The notes beneath the pieces were generated by a model, which saw only the letters and a list, made by a program, of their open reading frames with translations, searched no databases and was not told the DNA's origin. From assembly GCA_947259495.1 (NCBI GenBank), contig CAMYLV010000022.1:1-64000 (forward strand): DNA of 64,000 nt, given 5' to 3'. Origin of the DNA: an uncultured Desulfobacterales bacterium. GTDB taxonomy: Bacteria; Desulfobacterota; Desulfobacteria; Desulfobacterales; JAHEIW01. Position 1 is the stretch's first letter, and each line of letters starts with the position of its first letter. Positions 24,840 to 32,078 of this stretch are shown piece by piece. A program made the position numbers and the translations under genes.

Positions 24840-26261
24840 ATGAGCCTATTGGGAATAGAACTGAGTGATGCCGGTATTCTTGTCGCCGGAGGCGACCCGC
24901 CCGGGCTGTTAAACATTGATGGGGGCGGTGTTGCGAGCCCCGGGTTTGCACTGCCGGAAAAAAAAGGATTGGCCGTCGGCACGGCTGCTGAAAGAAAAGC
25001 GCATCTTTATCCCCGTCAGATACTCAATCATTTCTGGGATCAATTAAACACTGAGCCACTGGAACAACCCATTCCGTTTGCACACAATCATGCCGAGATC
25101 GCCTTCGAGCACTTTGCCAATATCTGGCAGACCGTCAAGCAACACGGAACCGAAATGGTTATTGCCGTGCCGGGTTTTTATACGCGCAAACATTTGGGGT
25201 TGATCCTGGGGATTACAAATGAGTTGGCCATTCCCGTAAAAGCATTTATCCCGCTGGCCGTCGCTGCGGTGCCGGATCAGCTGCCTCAGGGGTTATTGCT
25301 GCATCTGGACCTGCATTTGCAGCGCTTTGAAATCACCCGTCTCCAGCGGGCAAACCAATTAAGCCGAGAGGATTCCATATCTGCCGAAGGAAGCGGTCTG
25401 AGCACATTATATCGGAGATGGGTGGATGCCATCGCAGAAGAATTCGTGCGCCACACCCGTTTTGATCCCCTCCATCAGGCCGCCACCGAGCAGGAGCTCT
25501 ACGACCGGCTGCCCGGCATCCTGGTGCAGCTCAAGCAAAATCCCAATGTCCATTTTGAAATGACGGGCGGTTCCAAGGTATATCACGTAACGCTGACGGC
25601 CGGGCTCTTTCACAAAATAGCCGCTCCCGTGTTGGAAGAAATCCGCCGTCAGGTGATTCGTTTTTACGACCGCTATGGCAGGGAGGCTCCCGGTCGAATC
25701 CTGCTGCTCACAGATCGCATCGCCCGTCTGCCGGGGATAAAAACCATTCTGCGCGAGATTGAGAATTGTAAAATAATCGCCTTGCCGTCCGGTTCAGGCG
25801 CATTGGGGGCCCTGCGATTTTGCGACCGGCTCGGTGAGCAAGACGAGGGCAGCAGCGCCCCGTTTTTAACCGCCCGGCCGTTGCCGGCTGAAGAGTCGCT
25901 TGTGGTTGAAGCGCCCCGGCAGCCGGCCAAAGCGCAACAGCGGCCCACCCATATCCTATATCGTGATCTGGCCTATCCCATTGCAGAGACGCCTTTGACC
26001 ATCGGCCTGGCAGCAGTTAAAGACGGATCCGGCATTCAGATCCGCAGCCAGGTCGCCGGTGTTTCCCGCAAACACTGCTCGGTTCAACTGCGCGGCAATA
26101 AAGTCGTTTTAAATGATCACAGCACCTACGGCACGTATGTGAACGAAATGCCGGTGGCCGGAACAACGAAACTGGAACTCGGCCAGGTCATTCGCGTGGG
26201 CACACCGGGTGAAAAACTTAAACTGATTGCATGTCTGGACACAGCACCTGATGAAACGTAG
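24840..26261 (+). CDS. Actin/Hsp70-like ATPase domain fused to FHA
   Basis: A 473-residue cytoplasmic protein. The N-terminal about 330 residues follow an actin/Hsp70-like order: phosphate-1 motif LLGIELSDAGILVAGG, VIAVPGFYTRKHLGLILGIT, phosphate-2-like LLLHLDLHLQRFEIT, and ILLLTDRIARLPGI in the adenosine region. The C-terminal about 90 residues form an FHA domain (PLTIGLAAVKDGSGIQI, SRKHCSVQL, DHSTYGTYVNE), which binds phosphothreonine peptides. It is a natural reader of the kinase encoded upstream. The ATG at 24840 has AAGGGTG upstream; a GTG three codons earlier is possible. The end overlaps the next gene by 11 bp, so the two are translated together. Confidence 0.85.
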   Translation: MSLLGIELSDAGILVAGGDPPGLLNIDGGGVASPGFALPEKKGLAVGTAAERKAHLYPRQILNHFWDQLNTEPLEQPIPFAHNHAEIAFEHFANIWQTVKQHGTEMVIAVPGFYTRKHLGLILGITNELAIPVKAFIPLAVAAVPDQLPQGLLLHLDLHLQRFEITRLQRANQLSREDSISAEGSGLSTLYRRWVDAIAEEFVRHTRFDPLHQAATEQELYDRLPGILVQLKQNPNVHFEMTGGSKVYHVTLTAGLFHKIAAPVLEEIRRQVIRFYDRYGREAPGRILLLTDRIARLPGIKTILREIENCKIIALPSGSGALGALRFCDRLGEQDEGSSAPFLTARPLPAEESLVVEAPRQPAKAQQRPTHILYRDLAYPIAETPLTIGLAAVKDGSGIQIRSQVAGVSRKHCSVQLRGNKVVLNDHSTYGTYVNEMPVAGTTKLELGQVIRVGTPGEKLKLIACLDTAPDET

Positions 26262-27339
26262 AGCCGTCAACGTATTCAACTTATCGTTTCTGGATATCAT
26301 TACCTGCGGCCTGGGGGCGATCATCCTTTTGTTTGTGCTGGTAAATGCAAAAAGTGCAGCCCAAAGGGATTCAATAACATCTGATTTTCGTGCTGAAGCG
26401 GATCGCATGCAGCAGGAAGTCCTGGAAGCCAAAAAGGATCTGGTTCTGGCACGCAATTCCTTAGAGCAGACCGATGCGAATCTGGTGCGCACAGAAGGTC
26501 TGTCTCGCAAAATCATCGAAATACTGGAACCAAAAAAAATCGAGCTGTCCGACAGACAGGATGACACCCTGGCCACCAAGGAACATGTCAATAAATTAAA
26601 GGCGGATCTGAAATCAATAGAAGAGGAACTTAAGCGCCTGAGAGCCGGGGCCAAGACCCAGGATGATCAGGGCACCCGACTGCGCAAGTTTCCCGGACAG
26701 GGAGACCGTCAGTATTTAACCGACCTGAAGATGGGCGGCCGGCGAATTTTTATCCTGGTGGATGCCTCTGCCAGCATGCTGGATGAAACGGTTGTCGGAA
26801 TCATTCGGCGGCGCAACCTGAGCACTAACGCAAAACTGAAATCTGCCAAATGGCAGCAGGCGGTCGCCACCGTCAATTGGCTGACCACGCAGCTTCCGCA
26901 AACAAGCCAGTTCCAGATATACGCATTTAACGAAAACGCCCGCCCCCTTCTCGAAGGCACCGGGGGAACCTGGCTGGACGCCGGCAATGTGGATCAATTA
27001 AATCAGTCCGCCAAGGGTATCCGCGGTGTTATCCCGGAAAAAGGTACCAGTCTTTTAAATGCCATCACGGCCATGCGCTCGATGAAGCCTGCGCCCGATA
27101 ACATTTTTTTGCTGACCGATGGCCTGCCGACGATGGGGTCGGACAAACCCTGGCGCAAACGGGTGTCCAGCGAAAAGCGATTGAGTCTTTTTAAAGCAGC
27201 GATCAGCGAATTTCCAAAGGCGCCGGTAAACGTCATTTTATACCCGATGGAAGGCGACCCTCTCGCAGCGGATGCCTATTGGCGCCTGGCGAATCGCACG
27301 CGCGGATCATTTTTTTCGCCGTCAAAGGATTGGCCATAG
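26251..27339 (+). CDS. Membrane-anchored vWA protein 1 with an ExbD-like N-terminal helix
   Basis: A 362-residue protein. The N-terminal transmembrane helix (NLSFLDIITCGLGAIILLFVL, cut here for position: residues 10-30) has an Asp at 15, placed as in the proton-carrying helix of ExbD/TolR. A coiled coil follows (about 40-135), then a von Willebrand factor A domain with a complete MIDAS: DASAS (from Asp171), the KGTSLLNAI Thr and LLTDGLPTMG Asp. vWA domains bind partners through a divalent cation. By topology the coil and vWA lie in the periplasm. The start ATGAAACG lies inside the end of the ATPase-FHA gene. It is a paralogue of the next gene, and the two could form the dimer inside the ExbB-like pentamer. 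Confidence 0.88.
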   Translation: MKRRAVNVFNLSFLDIITCGLGAIILLFVLVNAKSAAQRDSITSDFRAEADRMQQEVLEAKKDLVLARNSLEQTDANLVRTEGLSRKIIEILEPKKIELSDRQDDTLATKEHVNKLKADLKSIEEELKRLRAGAKTQDDQGTRLRKFPGQGDRQYLTDLKMGGRRIFILVDASASMLDETVVGIIRRRNLSTNAKLKSAKWQQAVATVNWLTTQLPQTSQFQIYAFNENARPLLEGTGGTWLDAGNVDQLNQSAKGIRGVIPEKGTSLLNAITAMRSMKPAPDNIFLLTDGLPTMGSDKPWRKRVSSEKRLSLFKAAISEFPKAPVNVILYPMEGDPLAADAYWRLANRTRGSFFSPSKDWP

Positions 27340-27445
27340 ACACGGCTCAGGGCTAAAGACGAAAGGCCAAGCAAAAAAGACAGATTTAGCCGAGTACTGT
27401 GTGCCGGTAACGACATGGCTTTTTCTAGATGGCGTAACTAAAATT

Positions 27446-28447
27446 ATGAAAAAGAAAAGAAAAGACATCAAGATTTTCAGCTTATCTTTTCTGGACTGCA
27501 TTTGCTGTGGATTCGGAGCGGTTATCCTGCTGTTCGTATTATCCAAATTCGCCGAACCGTTGATCATCGAAGAAGTAAAAGAAGATCTGGAGGCTAAAAT
27601 CGTGCTGCTGGAAGAGGAACTGGTCGAGATTCGGGGGGAAACAACGATACTGAACCGTGACTTAACGGCGAAAAAGGAGCAGCTCTCAAAAGAAAAGATT
27701 CGGCTGGCTCGCTTGCAGGGTGACCTGTCCAAAATCCAGGGTCAATTTGCGGCATCAAAAGATACCGCCCAGGTCCAGAATATTATTGAGGGTCAACTGG
27801 CCCGAGCCATGCAGGAATTAACCGCAGAAATGCGACGCCTGCTCAAGGCACGACCCCGTAAAATCGACCGCTCTATCGGCGGTATTCCGGTGGACAGCGA
27901 GTACATTATTTTTATCATCGACACGTCAGGCAGCATGCAGCGCAATGCCTGGTCTCTGGTGCAGCGGAAATTAAGAGAAACCCTGGATGTATACCCGAAA
28001 GTCAAAGGCATCCAGATCATGAATGATATGGGCGAATACATGTTTTCGCAATACCGGGGCAAGTGGATTCCTGACACACCGGCCCGCCGGCGAGCCATTA
28101 TTTCACGGCTCAGTTCCTGGCGCGCTTTCAGCAACTCCAGCCCGGTAGAAGGCATCACGGCAGCCATCCGAACCTTTTATGCAACGGACAAAAAGATAAG
28201 CCTCTATGTTTTTGGGGATGAATTCAGCGGATCCCGGATGCAACCGGTTGTCGATGCCGTGGATCGCATTAACAAACGGACAACAGACGGCTCCCGGCGG
28301 GTTCGGATACATGCCGTGGGCTTTCCGGTAGTAATGGGAAAAACCAACATGCGGGGCAATACGGGGGAACGCTTTGCGACCTTGATGCGCATTTTGTGCC
28401 ACAAAAACGGCGGCACTTTTGTGGGGCTGAACAGTACGAGGCCGTAA
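27446..28447 (+). CDS. Membrane-anchored vWA protein 2 with an ExbD-like N-terminal helix
   Basis: A 333-residue protein with the same architecture as the preceding one: helix FSLSFLDCICCGFGAVILLF (residues 11-30, Asp17), a coiled coil (about 40-125) and a vWA domain with DTSGSM (Asp159) and a later YVFGDEFSG segment. The C-terminal end HKNGGTFVGLN is typical of the family. The start at 27446 (MKKKRKDIK) is chosen because the frame upstream shows no family sequence, although it is open to 27272. A 106-bp spacer separates it from vWA 1. The two differ in coil length and are only moderately alike in the vWA domain, so they are old paralogues rather than a recent duplication. Confidence 0.88.
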   Translation: MKKKRKDIKIFSLSFLDCICCGFGAVILLFVLSKFAEPLIIEEVKEDLEAKIVLLEEELVEIRGETTILNRDLTAKKEQLSKEKIRLARLQGDLSKIQGQFAASKDTAQVQNIIEGQLARAMQELTAEMRRLLKARPRKIDRSIGGIPVDSEYIIFIIDTSGSMQRNAWSLVQRKLRETLDVYPKVKGIQIMNDMGEYMFSQYRGKWIPDTPARRRAIISRLSSWRAFSNSSPVEGITAAIRTFYATDKKISLYVFGDEFSGSRMQPVVDAVDRINKRTTDGSRRVRIHAVGFPVVMGKTNMRGNTGERFATLMRILCHKNGGTFVGLNSTRP

Positions 28448-28489
28448 TGAGGTGTCAGAAAACAGATAGCGTTCTTCATCTTCAAGTTT

Positions 28490-28545
28490 TTAGCCTCTGT
28501 CTTCTGTCGTCTGACTTCTGTCCTCTGATACCTGAAACCCGGAGC
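28490..28545. repeat. CTGTCTTCTG phrase tract
   Basis: Degenerate repeats of CTCTGTCTTCTGTCGTCTG lie in the spacer between vWA 2 and the zinc-ribbon gene, matching the tracts at 2.4, 24.7 and 39.2 kb. Confidence 0.5.
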
Positions 28546-28611
28546 GCGGCACCCGAAACCAAAAATCTATTTATAGAAATTGCAATTGAGAACCAAAAAG
28601 CGACAAAACAT

Positions 28612-29067
28612 ATGAACCTCAGATGCCCCAAATGCAGCAAGCAGTTGCCGGAAGTGGAAACGCTGGAATATCGTTTTTGCCCCCATTGCGGGGCTGAAAT
28701 CACGGCCAAACCCCAGCAACTTGAAGAAGCCTTTTTGACCATTCCACCGGATTTACCGCCACCCCGAGCAGACCCGCAGCCCAGGGATTTAAACACTGAA
28801 ACTGAAAAAAAAATAACCGTTGCCGGCCTGTTCGATAATCAAACCATCGAACCGCAGCCCGTCACCTCACGAAATCGGCCGGAAATCAAACCGCCGCTTG
28901 AATCTCCACCCCCCCATTTCCGCCGAATGCCGTCTGAAGACGCCGACCCGCCGCCACCGAAACCAAAAAAACAACCGCCGACAAAAAACCAGAACAAGAT
29001 TATTATCGTGGTTTTGATTTTGCTGGTCGTGGTAATTTTGATATTGGGCGGGTTGTTTACCTTTTAG
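28612..29067 (+). CDS. Zinc-ribbon protein with a C-terminal membrane anchor
   Basis: A 151-residue protein. It starts with a zinc ribbon (CPKC at residues 5-8, CPHCG at about 24-28). A Pro-rich acidic linker (about 35-125) follows, with KKITVAGLFDNQTIEPQPV as the only conserved-looking part. One C-terminal transmembrane helix (about 130-149, IIIVVLILLVVVILILGGLF) makes this a tail-anchored cytoplasmic adaptor. The ATG at 28612 is chosen because the zinc ribbon begins right after it; the frame is open upstream through low-complexity spacer. As last gene of the cluster it may tie cytoplasmic components to the membrane complex. The stop is directly followed by a family B hairpin. Confidence 0.75.
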   Translation: MNLRCPKCSKQLPEVETLEYRFCPHCGAEITAKPQQLEEAFLTIPPDLPPPRADPQPRDLNTETEKKITVAGLFDNQTIEPQPVTSRNRPEIKPPLESPPPHFRRMPSEDADPPPPKPKKQPPTKNQNKIIIVVLILLVVVILILGGLFTF

Positions 29068-29166
29068 GGGTTGGTAAAAAAATGTTCCGTTAATCCAACG
29101 TTTTTTTCTACAACCCTTTATGCCGCACTTCCGCATTCCGGAATATTATTATGGAAAACGGTATAA
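29068..29166 (+). repeat. About 100-bp hairpin element (family B, copy 2)
   Basis: It starts at the stop codon: GGGTTGGTAAAAAAATGTT pairs imperfectly with AACGTTTTTTTCTACAACCC. The tail contains TTCCGGAATATTATTATGG and ends CGGTATAA, as in the copy at 51769. Confidence 0.7.
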
Positions 29167-29180
29167 GCGCGGAATTCCGC

Positions 29181-29209
29181 TTGACAAAAGCGGCCATCCC
29201 TATTAATCA
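29181..29209 (+). promoter_or_regulatory. sat: Possible sat promoter
   Basis: A consensus -35 TTGACA (29181-29186) is followed by TATTAA/TAATCA at 14-17 bp, a weak -10. It lies 88 bp before sat, whose own SD is AAAGGAG. Confidence 0.35.
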
Positions 29210-29296
29210 ATACCCTTTTATACAAAATAATACTAAGCATTGATGGAGATCGACGATCTATCATTATAAAATTAGATTGAAAGGAGATGAAAACAA

Positions 29297-30571
29297 ATGG
29301 CTACTTTAATTCCACCTCATGGCGGAAAAGGACTGACCTGTTGCCTGCTCGAAGGCGCTGCGCTGGAGGCTGAAAAGAAAAAGGCCGAAGGCCTTAAAAA
29401 GATTTCGGTTTCGCCGCGTGAAAAAGGCGATTTGATCATGATGGGTATCGGCGGCTTCAGCCCGCTGACCGGCTTTATGACCAAAGCGGATTGGAAAGGG
29501 GTATGTGATAACTTTCTGATGGCCGATGGGACTTTTTGGCCCATTCCGGTGACCTTATCGGCTTCAAAAGAAGATGCAGAAGGCATCAAAGAGGGTGAGG
29601 AAATTGCGCTCTATGATCCGGAGGCCGATGAGATCATGGCCACCATGACGGTCACCGAAAAATATGAAATGACCGAAGCCGACAAAAAATTTGAATGTGA
29701 AAAAGTTTACATGGGCGAAGGCACCGCCACTGCAGAAGAGTTCTGGAAAATCGCCAAAGATGATCATCCGGGCGTTCAGATGGTCATGGAACAAAAAGAT
29801 TATAGCCTGGCCGGACCGGTCAAGGTGCTTAGTGAAGGCGAGTATCCCACCCGCTATGCCGGCGTTTACATGCGACCGGAAGAATCCCGTAAAATATTCG
29901 AAGAACGCGGCTGGAGCGAAGTGGCTGCGCTGCAGCTCAGAAACCCCATGCACCGCTCTCACGAATACCTCTGCAAGATTGCCGTTGAGGTGTGCGACGG
30001 CGTTTACATTCACTCTCTGGTCGGCAATTTGAAGCCGGGCGATATCCCGGCCAGCGTTCGGGTAAAATGTATCGATGCACTGGTTAAGGGTTATTTCGTC
30101 CAAGATAAGGTCGTCCAGGGCGGATACCCGCTGGACATGCGCTACGCCGGTCCCAGAGAAGGATTGCTGCACGCTACTTTCCGGCAAAATTACGGGTGTT
30201 CCCGTATGATCATTGGCCGCGACCATGCCGGTGTGGGCGACTTCTACGGCATGTTTGAAGCCCAGACCATCTTTGATAAAATTCCGTGCCCGGAGGAAGA
30301 AGGCAAAGCCCTGCTGTGCGCCCCGCTGAAAATTGACTGGACCTTTTATTGCTACAAATGCGACGGCATGGCATCGCTGCGAACCTGCCCGCATGAAAAA
30401 GGGGACCGCGTCCTGCTCAGCGGAACCATGCTGCGAAAGATGCTCTCAGAAGGCGAAGCATTGCCGGATCACTTTGGGCGTGACGAAGTCGTTGAAATTC
30501 TGCGCGGATACTACGAAGGCCTGACTGACAAAGTGGAGATCAAGCTGCACGGAGCTGCTACCGGAGATTGA
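29297..30571 (+). CDS. sat: Sulfate adenylyltransferase (ATP sulfurylase), dissimilatory
   Basis: A 424-residue enzyme that forms APS and pyrophosphate from ATP and sulfate, the activation step of dissimilatory sulfate reduction in the cytoplasm. Active-site motifs seen: [13 protein letters not shown] (the RNPxHRxH nucleotide/sulfate motif), [11 protein letters not shown], and [26 protein letters not shown] cluster near residues 350-365 is the zinc site of the homo-oligomeric prokaryotic type. There is no APS-kinase domain. SD AAAGGAGATG precedes the ATG. It is monocistronic, with a strong terminator 30 bp downstream, and convergent with the qmoC end of the minus-strand apr-qmo genes. Confidence 0.98.
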   Translation: MATLIPPHGGKGLTCCLLEGAALEAEKKKAEGLKKISVSPREKGDLIMMGIGGFSPLTGFMTKADWKGVCDNFLMADGTFWPIPVTLSASKEDAEGIKEGEEIALYDPEADEIMATMTVTEKYEMTEADKKFECEKVYMGEGTATAEEFWKIAKDDHPGVQMVMEQKDYSLAGPVKVLSEGEYPTRYAGVYMRPEESRKIFEERGWSEVAALQLRNPMHRSHEYLCKIAVEVCDGVYIHSLVGNLKPGDIPASVRVKCIDALVKGYFVQDKVVQGGYPLDMRYAGPREGLLHATFRQNYGCSRMIIGRDHAGVGDFYGMFEAQTIFDKIPCPEEEGKALLCAPLKIDWTFYCYKCDGMASLRTCPHEKGDRVLLSGTMLRKMLSEGEALPDHFGRDEVVEILRGYYEGLTDKVEIKLHGAATGD

Positions 30572-30600
30572 TTTGATCATCTAAAACAAGCGCAGAAATC

Positions 30601-30640
30601 AAAAGGGAGCCGCCGCAAGGCGCGCTCCCTTTTCATTTTT
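30601..30640 (+). terminator. Rho-independent terminator of sat
   Basis: AAAAGGGAGC pairs with GCTCCCTTTT (10 bp) around a GC-rich loop, followed by CATTTTTC. Confidence 0.88.
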
Positions 30641-30733
30641 CAGGTTCCAAGGTTCAACGTTCAACGGTTCAGAGGTTAGTGGCTGCTGGTCATTGGCTAC
30701 TTGGTGCTGGATAGCTGCCAGAAGCGAGAAGCC

Positions 30734-30787
30734 AAAACCCGCGGAGAACACAGCTCAGCAGAAAAAGGACCTTTGCCGATTAAAAAT
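30734..30787 (-). repeat. Fragment of family A palindrome at the qmoC stop
   Basis: CCCGCGGAGAACACAGCTCAG and AGAAAAAGGACC (read together with a short gap) match one arm of the family A elements. It overlaps the last codons of qmoC. The preceding 30641-30733 is GGTTCAACGTTCA-type phrase sequence. Confidence 0.6.
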
Positions 30788-31937
30788 TTCGACCGGCGTA
30801 TTCATTGTACGCCATCGCCACTGTGCGGTAGACAAAATGGGCCATCTTTGAAAACGGCAGATAGGCGATCAGACAAAACACCAATATCAGGTGAATATAA
30901 TATGTCGCAAAGCTAATAAAGGCCAAACCCGCCAGCCGTGCCAGTTCGGTCCCCATACCGGTCACCCCCAGCCCGAAGGCGAGGTAAACCAGATACCAGT
31001 CCCAGTAGTCTGATTTCTGATCTTTTTTGGCGGCACGGCTCTTGAGCAGAAGAAGCGTTCCCACAATCAGCGCAATCCCGCTGATGTTGGCCAGCCATTT
31101 TATCGGATTTAGCTGGGACCAGGGGCCATGAATCGGACCGCTGGGCAGCAAATACGACCCATAGATCAAAACGAAAACGACCGAGGTCACGATAAAAAGC
31201 CCGATAAATGAAAACAGGGTCAACAGGTGAGCGATCTGGCGATCTTTGTTTTCGGTGCATTCAGAGAATTTATTATGCGTCAGAATGGTTGGAATGACGC
31301 GCACCAGGGCCTTGATAAATCCAGCGGGTTCAATTTTTTCCTGAGTGGTCTTACCCTCCGCCAGAGCGTTTTGATGAATATCGCTTAAAAACCGTTTCAG
31401 GCTCAATGCAAAAACAGCAGCCATAAAAATGGCAGCCGGCACCATATGAAGGTCCACCAGCCAGGTGGAGAAAAATTTATAATGTGCGATTCCCTGGCTG
31501 AGGTCGGGTGTAAAATCCAGCAAACCGGTGATGGTGCCCACCACTAAAAACAGGATCGCCGGAATGGCCAGCAGAAGGGGCAGCTTTTTGGGATCCTTGA
31601 GCGCTTTTGCCAGCCACCTGGGCCGCGCATATTCACCAATGGCATACGTCCGCACGGCTGCCAGCACGTCACCCGGTTTGGCTTCCCGCGGACAGCGCGT
31701 TGAACAATCGCCGCAGTTATGGCACAACCAGATGTCGGAACTGCCCACCAGTTTGTCTTTTAGACCCCATGAAGCCGCAATCATCTCTTTACGGGGAAAC
31801 GGTTTGTTATCCGGCGAGATGGCACAGGCCACCGAACAGGTTGCGCATTGATAGCACTTTTTCAGGTCTGCGCCCCCCAGGGCACCGACTTCTTTAATAA
31901 AATCTAAATCAGGCTCAATAACATATGCTTCAGCCAT
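30780..31937 (-). CDS. qmoC: Quinone-interacting membrane-bound oxidoreductase subunit QmoC
   Basis: A 385-residue subunit fusing an HdrC-like iron-sulfur part to an HdrE/NarI-like cytochrome b. Two [4Fe-4S] motifs lie near the N-terminus: CYQCATCSVAC and CHNCGDCSTRCP. About six membrane helices follow from residue 120 (LLLAIPAILFLVVGTITGLL and others) with His residues for heme b. It exchanges electrons with menaquinone and passes them through QmoB/QmoA toward AprAB. The ATG at 31937 is preferred: AGGAGGT lies eight bases upstream, whereas the in-frame ATG at 31943 touches that SD. It is the third gene of qmoABC, 141 bp after qmoB. The 3' end touches a family A palindrome fragment. Confidence 0.97.
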   Translation of the reverse strand: MAEAYVIEPDLDFIKEVGALGGADLKKCYQCATCSVACAISPDNKPFPRKEMIAASWGLKDKLVGSSDIWLCHNCGDCSTRCPREAKPGDVLAAVRTYAIGEYARPRWLAKALKDPKKLPLLLAIPAILFLVVGTITGLLDFTPDLSQGIAHYKFFSTWLVDLHMVPAAIFMAAVFALSLKRFLSDIHQNALAEGKTTQEKIEPAGFIKALVRVIPTILTHNKFSECTENKDRQIAHLLTLFSFIGLFIVTSVVFVLIYGSYLLPSGPIHGPWSQLNPIKWLANISGIALIVGTLLLLKSRAAKKDQKSDYWDWYLVYLAFGLGVTGMGTELARLAGLAFISFATYYIHLILVFCLIAYLPFSKMAHFVYRTVAMAYNEYAGRNF

Positions 31938-32078
31938 ATTCATACCTCCTAAAAAATTGAAGAATGAAAATTGACAATTGAATATTTAAGGATCTCAATC
32001 CGTATTATCTTTGTGTCATTCAAATCAGCAAGTTTCATTTCAACAAATCGTCAATATTCAATATTCAATATTCAATTA

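Noticed and set aside
23844-28447. Zorya-type defence system
   Set aside because: The channel protein recalls ZorA, but there is no ZorB (OmpA-like), ZorC, ZorD or ZorE; vWA and FHA proteins are present instead. Only a mechanistic analogy is kept.
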